Part shown: positions 32,866 to 44,700 of the stretch, piece by piece
Layout: every line of letters begins with the position of its first letter
Position numbering within the stretch: position 1 is the stretch's first letter
Assembly (NCBI RefSeq): GCF_022682495.2
Contig: NC_071392.1
Location: 131,749,318 to 131,813,317, forward strand
DNA from: Desmodus rotundus
Taxonomy: Eukaryota; Chordata; Mammalia; Chiroptera; Phyllostomidae
DNA: 64,000 nt
Direction: 5' to 3'
Notes under the pieces: generated by a model
Database searches by the model: none
The model's input: only the letters and a program-made list of their open reading frames with translations
What the model was told of the DNA's origin: nothing
Made by a program: the position numbers and the translations under genes

Positions 32866-32873
32866 GCTCTAGT
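32866..32873. repeat. Right 8-bp target-site duplication of a hAT MITE
   Basis: GCTCTAGT, the partner of 32644-32651. Confidence 0.85.
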
Positions 32874-32889
32874 AAGACACTATGACACC

Positions 32890-33030
32890 ATAGCTCTAGA
32901 GCATCTACTGAGTTTCAGGCCAGGGAAACACAGTGAAGAGAAAAACACAAGCACGCTAGGTCCTCCTGGAGCTTACAACCTGGTAGGGGGTGGGGAGGAC
33001 TGATATAATGAGAGTCATTCTGTCTTATTC
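32890..33030 (-). repeat. L2 LINE 3' end, antisense
   Basis: CAGTGAAGAGAAAAACACAA, 'AGGTCCTCCTGGAGCTTACA' and GTAGGGGGTGGGGAGGACTG follow the antisense L2 3' end. Confidence 0.65.
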
Positions 33031-33336
33031 TGTCTGTGGTATATGCTCCTTCTCTTGAAGTTTGTGATCTGGGGGCTCCTGGGGAATCTGGGAAAGCTGC
33101 CTGGAAGAAGCAGCCAGGGTCTATGTGGACCCCCCTACTTTTTCCTCAGTATCACAACTAGACCTGCCTTGTTTTGCCCAATAACCACGGCAACATTTGC
33201 ATTTGGGACCAGTTGGGACTCTTGGCTCATGCTTTTGGGTTGGGAGCTGTGGACAGTCCTTTGTTCTCCAGGACAGTCTTGGAGGGGCTTGCTCAGCCTC
33301 TGGGGACTGTGTAGGGGTCTGTGTCAGGAGGGAAGG
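33031..33336. other. No gene or repeat recognised
   Basis: GC-richer sequence with two overlapping open frames on the plus strand and a 175-codon minus frame (33121-33648). Their overlap in several frames and lack of domains argue against coding. Confidence 0.4.
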
Positions 33337-33360
33337 CAGCAGCAGCAGCAGCAGCAGCAG
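33337..33360. repeat. (CAG)8 trinucleotide repeat
   Basis: Eight uninterrupted CAG units. It can be read as poly-Gln in one plus frame (33043-33390), but that frame has no other protein-like features. Confidence 0.95.
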
Positions 33361-34915
33361 GGACTTTGGGGTAGGGACATAGGGAGGTAGTGGGGCTTCT
33401 CTTTCTCCTCCATGGTTGGGTATGTACAGAGACTGGTAATGGGGCCAGTGTTTTCGGATGCAGGACACCATGAACACCACACGTGTGTGGTCCCCATCCT
33501 CCCTTTCTCCATGTGTGCTCCTACTCTCTTTACACCCCTCCTCCCAGCAACAGCAGGCAGCGGTCATTTCTTGGGCCAGGTAGCCTCCCTTTGTGTGTCC
33601 TTCCAGCAAGACTGGCCCTAGGGATCTCAAGACTGCAGTGTGCCCCATGCAGATTAAGGCTACACCAGACCTGAGATCTGCATTTTTAATCAGCCCCAGG
33701 AGATGCCCCTGCTGTTGCTAAGGGACACTGAGCAAGAGACCTCTGGAGGACAGGGCAACAGCGGAAGGAAGTGCCGCTGCAGTGGGGCATGTGGCTCTCT
33801 GGCTTAGGGTTACTTGTCCATCTTCTCAGTGAAAGGGAAGCCTATCTGAGGGACCGGAAAACCTCAACTTTTAATAGGCGTTTCCTTTGAACACCGAGAT
33901 GTATGCTTTGACACTGGGATAATGTTGAAATTCAGCATGAAAGCAGCTTGTTGTGGTTGCCATCCCTGAGTTGGAGTGCATGAGAGGGAGAGCTTGGCCC
34001 AGCCCAGTGGGATCTCGGAGTCAATCCCTCACCCACTGAACAGGGTGTACAAACAGCTAGAGAGAGGAGAAAATTAAAATGGGGTCAATGGCCTCTGAAG
34101 CTACAGGTCTCTGGATCTGCCCTTCTCTGTCTTCCTGGAGCTTTGAGGCAGTGGAGGGGAACCTGTGCACAGACTATTTAGCCTCTGGCTTCCTCCTCTC
34201 CTGGTGGGTTTGGAAAGCTTACATGCAGCCTCCACAGTCTGTGCTCCTTTTCAAGGACCAAGAGCAATGGAGAGGGACAGGGATGCTCTTGTTTCAGCTG
34301 GAAAATATATGTGAAAATGCACATAGAGAAAGCCAGTGCCTCCCTTGCTCCCCATTTTCACCCACTTGGAAGGAGAACCATCAGGCTGAGAACCACTTTC
34401 CTGAGACTCTAGGGTGTGGTCAGGAAGGAGGCTGTTGGGAGAATGGTGCAGAGGCAGATTTGCCCATGCTCACTGAGTGTGCAGAAGGCTTGACCACTGA
34501 CCCTAGCCTCCGACCGACCTCCATTCAGGGTGCACAGAATGGAGACAGCTGTGTAAACCACAGGGCAGGGTATTTGTAGCCTTGGTGCGCTGAGCCTGCC
34601 TCAGAGCCAAAGTTAGTTATTGCTGTCACTGGCTCTTGTCTTTTGTGCTGTTAAGTGTGTTGTATTAGGCATTACAAGACTTAGATTCCCCATCTGCAAA
34701 TGGGGGAGGGGGAATGGAGGCTGTGATGGGGGAGGCTGTTGCCCTGCCTCTCTGAGAGTTTCAGAATGGTGGAGCATTCCATCCCAGGTTTCAAGAAGAA
34801 ATGCAGAATTCCAGCTCTCAGGGAGGGGAGAGTTAAGACAACTTCTCAAAGTGAGCCTGCTGGCCCCATGAGGCCACTTTCCCTGGGCTCCCAGAGCGCG
34901 GAGACAAGGTAGGAC
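33361..34915. other. No gene recognised; one 166-codon open frame
   Basis: A plus frame at 34079-34579 begins MGSMASEATGLWICPSLSSW and ends SCVNHRAGYL. It has no recognised domain, no Kozak-type A at -3 beyond chance and no supporting splice signals that I can defend. The region is GC-richer than average. I cannot tell a chance frame from an unknown exon. Confidence 0.3.
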
Positions 34916-34917
34916 AT

Positions 34918-35060
34918 GCATACCTGGGCTTTAGAGTCAGATCTGGGCTCGAGTGCCAGCTCAGCCACTTAACCCCATCAGCAATAGCAGTAAGATGGCT
35001 GAAAGTCCCTGGGAGAGCATGGAGTGGACAGTGTGGGAAGGCTGCTTGGCACAGACATCA
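34918..35060 (+). repeat. MIR SINE, partial
   Basis: CTTTAGAGTCAGATCTGGGC, TCGAGTGCCAGCTCAGCCAC and TTAACCCCATCAGC match the MIR head and core. Confidence 0.7.
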
Positions 35061-35381
35061 GGGGCATGCAAGGTAATTATGATGACACTGCAGCAAATCT
35101 GTCCATCAGCTGTCTGTCCACATGTATGAAGAAGTGAATCCCCTCCTCAGACAGCAGGCAAGCCCCACCAGTCTGCTGGGCCTGGGACCTGTATTTGGGA
35201 AGGTGGAAGCCCTGTGGGACAAGAGTGCACAGAGGAGAAAGTGCATTAGTCCTAGGGTGAGGGCTGGGACCTGGGTCATCCAAAGAAATACATTCTTGGG
35301 GTCAGAAATCTTTGGGCTCTCCAAGCCCCAGTCACAAGGAGGAAAAAGGGAATTGGGTGCAGGGTAGGAGGTGGAGAGTAA

Positions 35382-35407
35382 AAGAGAGAGAGAGAGAGAA
35401 AGAGGGG

Positions 35408-35471
<64 letters not shown>

Positions 35472-35475
35472 AAGC
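35382..35475. repeat. (AG)n microsatellite
   Basis: A long uninterrupted (AG)n, broken once by a G run at 35405-35411. Frames reading through it on both strands (Arg-Glu and Ser-Leu repeats) are artefacts. Confidence 0.95.
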
Positions 35476-36265
35476 AAACAAGAGAAAGAGGGAGTACAAG
35501 CGGGAGAGGGTGAGCACACAGCTTTGTAATGGAAACTTGGCACCCAGCCTCCACTTTCTTTCCTTCCTTAGTGCCTGTGGCTTGAGTCTCGGGTTGAGAA
35601 CTTCCCCTTCCAGCAGACACCAGGTGCTATCTCCACAGCCCACTTGTGCCCTCACCCCTGCCCCCTCAGAGCCTGTAGCCATGCACACACATTACCTTTG
35701 CTCACCAGCATGTGACATGGGACATGTGAACCTGCTGTCTCCCTCTTCATATCCCCACCCCCTCCCCTGACTAATTAGGCCAACACACACTTCCAGGGCC
35801 TGGCAGATGAGGAGCCAAGAATGCAGTGGACAGAGGCCAAGTGTTTTTGTTGACATTGCTCAAGTATAGTTTGTGGAGCAGTGTCTGCCATAGCAGAGAA
35901 GTCCAGAGAAGCCGGAGATGATGAGAAGAAAGCACTGAAAAAACCAAGTGTGGTCATCTCTTCAAATCCTTTTTGCTCCTTCCATGTCATGAATAATGGG
36001 ACCAGCTTAGTTTCTAGGAAATCCACACTCAGTGGAGCATTATGCACCCAGTGGTATTTTAGAACCATTTTCTTTTTTCTTTGTGATGTTTTCCTGGGGT
36101 GATGCTCATGCCTCATGCTGTTCTTAATAGTTTCTGAGAAAACATCTTTCTTGAAAAATAAACCAGTAAGACTGTCTTCACCCCTAACCTGTTATAAGGT
36201 GCAGGCTGCATTGTTGATCTCTCTTACTATAGCTGAATAATGCAACCAGAGGAATTCAGTCCTCT
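35476..36265. other. No gene or repeat recognised
   Basis: No exon or repeat recognised. Short open frames overlap on both strands. Confidence 0.4.
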
Positions 36266-36267
36266 CC

Positions 36268-36450
36268 AGATCTACCAGACCTAGGCTCAAATCCCATCCT
36301 GCCCCTTTTTGCTCCCTGTGTGATCTTGGTCGAGTCATATTTAAACTTTGTGTTTCAGTTAGGAACTAATAGTTCAAAATAATACTGTTGTATGATTAAA
36401 CATGGTGAAGGAAGGAAAACTCTTGGCACATAAATACACACTCAGTAAAT
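36268..36450 (+). repeat. MIR SINE, diverged
   Basis: ACCTAGGCTCAAATCCCATC, 'CTGTGTGATCTTGGTCGAGTC' and 'AAACTTTGTGTTTCAG' follow the MIR order, ending in a CTTGGCACATAAATAC-like stretch. Confidence 0.75.
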
Positions 36451-37189
36451 GGAAGCCTGTTAACTTCCATTTAGGCAAAACTATTAAATGGCAGTTGATG
36501 TGGCCATGGATGGTTCTGATCTTAGGCAAATCTATTCTCACTTATTTACGCTAAAGGTAAGTTGACCCCAGAACCAACTGCCTCTTCTTAGCTCACCAGT
36601 AATTTTGTGAGGATAAATGAAATGTGATATAGGATTGTCACATTTGGTTCTCAGTGGGAAGTGAATGCAATGCTTTACTTTTCTCATTCTCATTTTCTCA
36701 GACTCTGATCCCTGCATTAGTGGTCAATGGTAAATACATTTTTGTTGACATAAAAGTTTGTAGATGTTGGAATCCAGAGGTGCTTTAATAGTCTCTAATT
36801 CCTGAAGATATTGATTCATTATGTAAAAAAAACCCCTCTAATTTTCTACTACAATAGCTGGCTTTATTTATATGTCTCTTAATTGGTATCAGCTTTTCTC
36901 TCACAATTACAGAACCATGGAAACTTGGCCTGGGAAAGAATTTTGGAAGTCATTGGAAGGGACACTCTTGCCTCTTTACAAATCTTTGCATCGCAGTGTC
37001 ATAAAGCACTTTTCTGACCCAGATTAAGAGAACAGTAGAATGGCCAGTTTGTTGGTCCATAGCACAACTCTATCCTTGAATCTCATACAGGCTGGCAGAT
37101 ATCTTTGATGCCCTGCCCACATCACTCTGTTTTTACCTATTCAGTGTACACTGGCACTGGTCAGCATTTAGCACCTGTATCTCATTGAC
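36451..37189. other. No gene or repeat recognised
   Basis: No exon or repeat recognised. Confidence 0.4.
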
Positions 37190-37560
37190 CAAGGCCTTTT
37201 TCTGAGCACGAGAACCTCCCTTAAACATGTGGCAGGTTGTAAGTGCCAGGGAATTAGTGTCCCCTGGGAACAGCCTTTAACCAATGGCAGGCCAGGAGTA
37301 GGTAGATAAATATCCAAGCTCCCTCACCCCTTGGGTGTCTGAGATGCATGTCTACATTGGCACCCAGAGATTTCCAGAGGGGCCAAGCTATAGTTGACTC
37401 ATTCTGGCAACTTGCTTGAAATGCACTCTGTTGGCTGGCTTCCTTTCCCTGTCCCATTTTTCTATTTCTGGATTGCCCTCTCCCCTCACCCCATATAAAC
37501 CATCTGCTTGAATCCTTGTCTCAGAGGCTGATTCTGCAGAAACCCGGCCTGAGACAAATG
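37190..37560. repeat. Possible old LTR or unclassified repeat
   Basis: The stretch holds CTTTAACCAATGGCAGGCCA, 'TTGACTCATTCTGGCAACTT', 'CCATATAAACCATCTGC' (a possible TATA-like box) and 'GAAACCCGGCCTGAGAC'. This gene-sized order recurs in other mammals as I recall it, but I cannot name the family. A frame runs antisense but has no domain. Confidence 0.4.
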
Positions 37561-37882
37561 GGATGTCTTTCTCCACACTTTCAGATTTTTTTATGGTAAT
37601 GTGGTATTACACTCACATTTTAGGGCTGCTTGTTGGATTTTAAGGCCACTGACCTTATTGTTTCTTCATGAGTTTTTGAAATTTTTTTCTCTGCTTGTCA
37701 CCAGTCTTAATCGTAAGAATTAACTGTTCAGGTTAACCAGCCTACACAAATGCCTGCTTTACCCTTGAATTATCTCTGGTATTATCCTCACACTTTTTGC
37801 TAAACTGATATATGTGGTTACCATGTAGGAGTTATATTTCAGAGTCTAAAGTTCTTGTTTATTATAGTTAGGATCCACAGTC

Positions 37883-37901
37883 TTTTTTTTTTTTTTTTTT
37901 T
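37883..37901. repeat. Poly(T) run
   Basis: Nineteen T. It may be the complement of a lost retroposon tail, but no element body is recognisable to its left. Confidence 0.9.
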
Positions 37902-38124
37902 AAAGAAAATACCTCAAGGCTGTCCCTGGCCAGCATACATGAGTTTTAATTAGCTATCCTGATAATTTTACATCTGGGAGTGGTTTCTTTTTGCCTGTGG
38001 GAGACCTCAATGCATGAATAGCCTACAATTTTTATGTCCTGTTGGCTTAGGTGAAATGTCCACAAGCATTGTAATTTTCAGAAACTGCTATGAGTCTCAC
38101 TTTACCCATCCACAAAAAGGGAAT

Positions 38125-38300
38125 AATTATTTTTATGTATGCTTATTGAGCATCTGCTCTGAGCCAGCAATCATTGGGTGATGGAGGAACAACAGTGGAC
38201 AAAGTAGACAATGTGTGTACTCTACTTTCTTTCCCAAGTGATGTCATGAAGTTCAAATTCAATGATGAAGGTGAAATTATTTAGGAAACTGTGAATCACT
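38125..38300 (-). repeat. L2 LINE 3' end, antisense
   Basis: TATTGAGCATCTGCTCTGAG, 'CCAGCAATCATTGGGTGATG' and CAACAGTGGACAAAGTAGAC follow the antisense L2 3' end ('ATTGAGCACCTACTATGTGCC..', 'CAGTGAACAAAACAGAC..'). Confidence 0.7.
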
Positions 38301-39232
38301 CTGGAAATAGGGGAATGGGTATCATGACCCTCAGCTTTTCATTGACCATTTCAGTATACCACATTGATGGAGGTGGATGGGTGCGCCCTCCAGCCTTTTG
38401 TGAAAACCCTGGGCCCATGAATTAGGCCTTGTCTTATACTTAAATCCATTTTCAAAAAAAAATCCATTTTCTGACCACAGCAAGTCTGGACATTTAAGAG
38501 GTTGCCATTGTCTCATGTCATATCTTTGTTTCATGCCAAGCTGCTAGAAAGAGTCATTTTTGCTTGTCGTTTCCACCTTCCAGTGACCTTCTGACATCCA
38601 GCTTTGTCATTCATTTGTCTTTGTCCTCCTTGATTTGTCCATAGTTGTCAAGGCTATTTATTGGCCACTCTTTCTGTTTTGGGATTCTCCGTCTGCTTGC
38701 TTACGGTGATAGAATTTTCTTTGCTCTTTTTCTTTCTTTCATGGACCTTTGGTGAATTCTTTTATTCCACTTGATTTCTGAAGGAATGTAGAGTTCCCCA
38801 GTGATTTCTTGTTTCATTCCCTTCTCTTTAGTCCCTTCCCCTCCTTCTCTGGAAGGCCCCATTAATACATGTCTCATACTGTTCCCTGTTTGCTTATGAC
38901 TCTCCTAATGCTCCCTGTCCCCTGAGGTGTCTGAACCACATTTTCCTGGGGAGCATACCTCCCTTTCAGTGTTCGACAGACACTTCAAAGGTATGACTCA
39001 ACATGTCCTTACCAGAGAACATACTGCATTCTCCCCTCTCATGTACTATTCAGTCTCTGTTCTTTTCCTGGCATTTCCTTCCCCACATTCATCTGTTAGA
39101 GAATTCAGTACTGTTACATGCTTATCCTCTTCACATATTCTACTTTTCCTCATTCATGCTTTCATCTCTTGTTTATGGAAATCTCGCTATGTGGCATTCA
39201 AGGCCTAAGCTATTGGATGTCAAAATGGTGTC
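38301..39232. other. No gene recognised
   Basis: No exon recognised. The pyrimidine-rich part at 38560-38920 may be an old L2 read in sense orientation, but I cannot support it firmly. Confidence 0.35.
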
Positions 39233-39890
39233 TTAGCTTGGGTAACCCTCCAGAAGCAGATCCTGATCAAGTGTTCAATTGCAGGTAGGTTTTTGGGGAG
39301 GTGGTTCAAGGAAATACTGGTAGGAGAGTAGATACTGGTGGGCTGGAGCCAGTTATACTGACCTAGTGGATCAACTGTGCCCATCTCTTCCTGAATTCAT
39401 GTTCAGTGAGGCAATTTTGGTAGCTTGAAATAGAACATGATGGGGCTATTTACACAATGGAAATTGGCCAATGGCTACAAATGAGGATTTTATCCCTGAG
39501 AGAGTTGGTAGTTAAACATTTTCCTGCATGTTCTGTGGAGTGGGAATTAAGACAGTGAAGGACAGCAGCCAATAAAATGTGCTTTATCATGAGAGTTACA
39601 CTGTAAACAACTGCTGTGGAATCCCAGTCAAGAAAACTCTGGAATCCAGTTTAGAATACACACCTGAAAGTCATCCCACTGGAGCAGTGATGTATTAATG
39701 AACTACTTCCTACCAGTTATTGGCTAAGAGCTGCTTCTGTTGGGCCCAGTAGGTTCCAGAAGCCAGAAGTACAAAGCCAGAAGTACAATGATAAGGTCTA
39801 AGGGGGTATAGGCAGGGCTGAGCCCCTGATAGCTCATTAAGATGCTGGGCACCCAGATTGGTAAAGGCTAATTAGTGATGTGTGGTTATT
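39233..39890. repeat. Dispersed repeat, copy B
   Basis: GGGTAACCCTCCAGAAGCAG, ATTGCAGGTAGGTTTTTGGG and 'AGGAAATACTGGTAGGAG' parallel copies A (18735) and C (50739). A small direct duplication (CCAGAAGTACAA, twice, near 39760-39790) lies within it. Its right boundary is uncertain. Confidence 0.4.
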
Positions 39891-40954
39891 ATCTTTTTCT
39901 CCCCAGACCTTGACTTCATGGATCTCATAGGGGAAGACAGACAGTGGACAGTGGGAAGGAAGTTAATGCAGGTGAATGAAACCTTGACTTCAGAAGACAC
40001 AGGACTTCGGAGCAGCAAGAACTGCACTGAACCAGGTAACTGACAGCTGCACTCTGGGCAGCGGCTGCTGTTTTCTCTGGTTATGGCTAAAGAAGAGCTG
40101 GATGCCATGTTTTTTCTTGGAATTCTAACCCAGAGAGACTAAGGAAATTTAGGACGTGTCTAAGAAACTCAAAGGTGGAGATCCCAGGGGACTATTCAGG
40201 TGTGTTTCTACCTCTGTATTCTTTTCCCACAGAAGCTTCAGAAAAGGTAATTCAAAGTCAAGAGAAATACAGTGTTAGGGAGCCCAGTCATCACCTTTGG
40301 TATGGGAAAGAATAGAGTCAGTTATGATATGGTGACCAGCTCCAGGATGCTGGGTTCATCTACACGTGGGGTCAGCAGTGGTGGAGGGCTTCTGTTCTCT
40401 GTGGTTGGAATTGTGTTTTAGGCAGGTGATGAGATCTCTCTGTGAGTATCATTGCTCACTGTTATTAAGAAATGCCTCTTGCAGAATGATGAGTGTAGAA
40501 GAATAAAGCACATTAGAAGTGACTGCAAGAAAGGAAATGACTCAGTTTACAGGTAGAAAAGATGTCCAGGTTTTTAAAAAGAGCACAAGCCCAGCACATG
40601 CTGCTGGTGTTGGTAGGAGTGGGGGGTGAGGGTCAGTGAAAGGGGGGACAGGAAAGGATATAGGAGGGCAATGGGAGGAGTAAACGAGAGCTCATCATGT
40701 AAAGAATAGTGACCCGGGAGCTACATTCTCGATTTCTTCATCTGTGGATGCTGGGGACTGGACTTGATTTCTGGGGCCCTTGACTCTGAACCAAATTTTG
40801 TAGGGAAGATGGTCATGCCTGAACCAGGAAGGGTCTTGTTGAAATCCTAACATATCAAGGGCCTGCCTGGAGTCTATCTTTACTAAGTTGTTTTGACCAC
40901 CCCAGCCTGTTGTCACCATTCTGTTTTTGAATGTTTTTGATATAAAATGTCTCT
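39891..40954. other. No gene or repeat recognised
   Basis: No exon or repeat recognised. G-rich patch at 40610-40680. Confidence 0.4.
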
Positions 40955-41097
40955 TACTGTGCCACTATGGACATTCTATGGTGACTTAATTCAAATTAAA
41001 TACAATTAAAAATTCAGATTCTCAGTTGCATTAGCCACACGTCAAATATCTGAGAGCTGCGTGTGGTTTGTGGGTCCCCTATTGGACAGCACAGATC
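40955..41097. mobile_element. hAT-type MITE remnant
   Basis: TTAATTCAAATTAAATACAA, 'CAGTTGCATTAGCCACACG' and CTATTGGACAGCACAG match the element at 30315-30470 in order and orientation. Confidence 0.65.
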
Positions 41098-41234
41098 ATA
41101 AGAGTATTTCCATTGTCTCTTGGACAGGCTGGTCTAGAAGTTCTCATTTGTCTTTGGATATGTCTCCTGTCTTTCTAGCTCAAGGATATAGAGTGGATAT
41201 GTAATCTGAGAGCCCCATCTCTAATCTGGGTCTT

Positions 41235-41430
41235 GGGATCACACTCACCTGGGTTTGAATCCTAGCTTAGAAACCTGGAAGATATTGGCTTTGGGCAAAA
41301 CAGTCAGGTTCTCTAAGCCTCTGTTTGCTTCTCTGTAAAACTAAGTTTGCTGTGAGAATTGGTAATGAAGAAGTGAAGTATTAACAGCTTAGTGCTCTGT
41401 GTGTAGTAGCTCCATAGTAGGAGCTCACTC
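41235..41430 (+). repeat. MIR SINE
   Basis: CACCTGGGTTTGAATCCTAG, 'CTTTGGGCAAAACAGTCAGG', 'AAGCCTCTGTTTGCTTCTC' and GTAGTAGCTCCATAGTAG match MIR in order. Confidence 0.8.
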
Positions 41431-42495
41431 ATGAATTTCCTACTGTCTGCTTGGGCACCTATCCCTCCATTACAGGCAGGTCATGGAGCTACATTCTCCA
41501 GCCCTCCTCATGGGAATGGACCATACAACACATTTGGTTCAGTCAACAGCTTAGTTCCTCAGGTGGCCCAGGTCTGGGCAATCACCTAGGTGCACAGAGA
41601 GGCTCAAGCACCATCTTCAAAAACATACAGGTTGGAAGATCTTGCCATGGCAATGACCATGGTCCCTCTCAGGAATCCTCTGTTTCTATAAGAATGCGAT
41701 CAGAACATTGCTGCAAACTCACATTACTACCACTCGTCTTGATCTTCTTTCTCGAACACTGTTGGAAAACTACTTCTCGGTGTTCACTGAACAGATATTT
41801 TATGAAAAACCTTGAGAACCAAAGCACTCATGGCATCCTGATTTAGAATTAAAATTTAATAATATGCATCGTAATATTTATTTGTACACTTTGCAGTGTG
41901 TCTCCAGAAAAATCTGTCTTTTCATTTTTAGTTGCTTGATATTTTAAGGAAGTGAACTTTTCCTCAAAGTGCTTCTTTCAAATGAACTTTGGAAGAGGGA
42001 AGGTATTTAAAATGACAGCCTTCGTTATGGGCTTCAGTCTGAGATTACTGGAGTGTCTTTTGATAAAGAGCTCAGCTTCCTGTGTCTGCCTGGCTTAATT
42101 GGGTCTAAGGTCTTTGAAGATGGAAAGATAGGCTGGGTCTGTGCAGCAGGACTGAGGAGACGCTGCCAGTGCACTGACCCTATGGGGGTGTGCCAGGAGC
42201 ATTCACTGGATCAGGTGTGTACTGAAATGGCCGTCAATGACGTAACCTGTTGAATGTGAATAGAGGAGGGAAACCAGAGGTCCCTACAGGAGCAGCACTA
42301 TGGGGCAAGTCCAAAAGATTAATGTGGGCCATGAACTAGAGCTAAGGGACAGGCACAGATTGGCAAGCAGGGAAGACCAGTCGGTCCAGGTACAGGTCAT
42401 GGACAAAGTAACTATTGGGTTCCTACTGTTTTTGAATTTAAACCATAACACCAGGGTCTGCTAGTTTAAAATCACAGGGCTGGGCATGACCTACC
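41431..42495. other. No gene or repeat recognised
   Basis: A 131-codon plus frame (41451-41846) has no recognised domain. Nothing else assignable. Confidence 0.4.
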
Positions 42496-42499
42496 TACA

Positions 42500-42625
42500 A
42501 AGCATGAAAGGTCCAACTGTCATCTTTTACATGAAAAAAGAAAGGTCCAGAAGGGATAAATGACCTATCCAAGGTCACATGGCTTGTCAGAAGCCGAGTA
42601 AGGCCCCAACTACCACACACAGATA
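42500..42625 (-). repeat. MIR SINE, antisense
   Basis: TGAAAAAAGAAAGGTCCAGA, 'AAATGACCTATCCAAGGTCA' and CATGGCTTGTCAGAAGCCGA follow the MIR antisense core. Confidence 0.75.
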
Positions 42626-42659
42626 CTCAATGTATATTGATAATTAGGTAGAAAAATCT

Positions 42660-42840
42660 GACATTTGCATTATCTATAGTAACACTGTCCTGTAGAAATA
42701 TAATGCAGGCTACAAATATAATTTTAAATGTTCCACTAGCTTCATTGAAAAAATAAAAAGAAACAGGTGAAATTAATTTTAACAATATATTTTGTTTAAT
42801 CAAATATATCCACAATATTAGGAATGACAAATTTCAGTCA
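42660..42840. mobile_element. hAT-type MITE remnant
   Basis: GTAACACTGTCCTGTAGAAA, 'TATAATGCAGGCTACAAAT', AAGAAACAGGTGAAATTAAT and 'ATCAAATATATCCACAATAT' follow the same hAT MITE family as 23225-23945. Confidence 0.7.
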
Positions 42841-43074
42841 CCTAGTATTTTATCTCTAGGTTTTAACCTAGGAAGAACTAAGGCTTGTTAAAAAAAAAAA
42901 AAGTCTTAAAAATCTATGCTTTATTGTACTAGCTCACATCACTTTTACTAACTTCCCTCTGCCCTTGTAGTTTCCATAATGATTCAAATAATAGCTGTTG
43001 ACATTCTTAACTGGAACAAGTTAGATATTCGTTGTGATCTGCTCTTCAATTTGTATCAAATTATTTACTGAATT

Positions 43075-43450
43075 AGTTAGGGTAATAGCTGCTACAACAG
43101 ATTAAGTCCTTCAGATTGGGGAGTTTAACACACGAGAAGTTTATTTTTTTTCCCTCATGTGAAGTTTTGATCTGTGGGTGGCTGTGTCATGAGGTGATGC
43201 ATGGGCTTGGGAGCCTTCCGTTTCAAGGTTTTCTCATACTCATACCTGGTTTCCTAGATTGCTGTGCTTCTCTGCTTCAAGAGGAAAGAGCTTGGAGGAT
43301 TTCAAGCTGCTGAGTTTTATGGACTCAACTCTCACTCTTGCTCACATTCCACTGTCTGGGGCTCAGTCAATGACAACTTCTAATTGCAGGGGAGGCTGGG
43401 ACAGGTCCATTAGCAGAATGCCCCGGAAGAAGGGAAGGAAGGTTTGGTGA
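43075..43450. repeat. Old interspersed repeat, possibly LTR
   Basis: AGCTGCTACAACAGATTAAG, 'CACACGAGAAGTTTATTTTT', 'GTGATGCATGGGCTTGGGAG', TCACATTCCACTGTCTGGGG and 'GAGGCTGGGACAGGTCCATT' follow a repeat seen often in mammals. I recall no firm name. Open frames across it are chance. Confidence 0.5.
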
Positions 43451-43789
43451 ACAGCTACAATATTTCCTTCCAAACTTGTTCCTTTTTTAGAAAAATAAAA
43501 TGTTTCCTTTTTTCTTCATACTTATTACAAGAGCATTATACTCCCTTTATAGAAAAACTATACCCCAAATTTACATCATCTGAGACTGGTTTAGCTCTTG
43601 GCTTAACCTTCATGATGTTCATCTGATCAAAATGATGCAATTCATTTTTCTTTTCACTTTGGGAGGGTCACAAGTGAGGTAGAAATTGTCCCATGTGTGC
43701 CCCTTTGCAGATTGCACCTTTTCTTTGTAAATACAAGAAGCCTAGGAAAATAATGAATGCTTGAGTACAGGTGAAGTTATTGGCAATAA

Positions 43790-44010
43790 TGTGGAAAGAG
43801 CTTGAGTTCCAGAGAAAACACTAGATCTCAGTTCCATCACTTTCCACCTGTGTGATGTGGGTGAGGATCCTAAATTCTTTGACCCTCATTTCTACCATCT
43901 GTAAAGTGCTGATTAAAGGTGCCTACTTCACAGAGTTGTGGTAATCATGAAGTGAAATACATTTTGTGAAAGAGCTGAACCCTCAATTATAGCCTGTACT
44001 TAATAACCAG
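43790..44010 (+). repeat. MIR SINE
   Basis: AAAGAGCTTGAGTTCCAGAG, 'CATCACTTTCCACCTGTGTG', 'GACCCTCATTTCTACC' and 'CAGAGTTGTGGTAATCATGA' match MIR in order. Confidence 0.8.
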
Positions 44011-44535
44011 AAATATAATTGGTATACTGATGGCAGTCATTTACAGGGACTTTACCACTCTCAGGCACATTAGAACATTGTGGGTTATGAAGATTCTAAT
44101 AAGGATGGATAGGTTATTTTGTGTATCTCAGCAACCATGCAGCATTTTTAGAGCTGTTCGAAGGGGGCTTACCCTGGGATTAACTAGGAGGCATCTGACT
44201 AATGCTGTTTTCTGGCCTAAGAGACCACTATATAGACAAACAGGATGAAATAGGGAGTACTGGATTTTCTATTTCACATTGAGAAGAGATTTTCTACTTC
44301 ACACTAAAGTCTTAAGATTCAGGAGAAAGGGCTAGACCATATTAATTTCTTGTAGCTTCAACATCCCTTTAGGACTTTTTAAACTGAGGCATTCTTTACA
44401 ACCGAGTTATTTAAAAGCAGCTTAAGTAGTCTAATCCAGTGAATGGTGCCCAGAATCTTCCTGAAATATAGATATAGGCTCATAAGTTCTGCTCTTAGAT
44501 GCTTCTGTAGGCCTGCCTATTCACAAAGAACTTGG
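44011..44535. other. No gene or repeat recognised
   Basis: No exon or repeat recognised. Confidence 0.4.
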
Positions 44536-44539
44536 GGCA

Positions 44540-44700
44540 TTTCAAAGCATTTTCATATTCGTTAGCTCATTGGAACATATTTGGCCCTTGGAATAAAAAT
44601 ACCTGCAACTCAGGAATGACCATATTATTGATAGAAAGTTAGACTGAGGCCAAGGCAAGCTGAGTTAAAAAACTGAGAATTCATAGTCATAAATGTGGAA
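44540..44700 (-). repeat. MIR SINE, antisense, diverged
   Basis: TTCGTTAGCTCATTGGAAC, 'ATTGATAGAAAGTTAGACTG' and AGGCCAAGGCAAGCTGAG are consistent with a MIR read backwards. Confidence 0.5.

Noticed and set aside
33121..33648. A 175-codon minus frame
   Set aside because: It runs antisense through the CAG repeat (Leu/Cys runs) and overlaps other frames; no domain.
35312..35770. A 152-codon plus frame and matching minus frames over the (AG)n tract
   Set aside because: They read as Arg-Glu and Ser-Leu repeats made by the microsatellite.
37883..37901. Tail of an antisense retroposon
   Set aside because: The T run has no recognisable element body or TSD.
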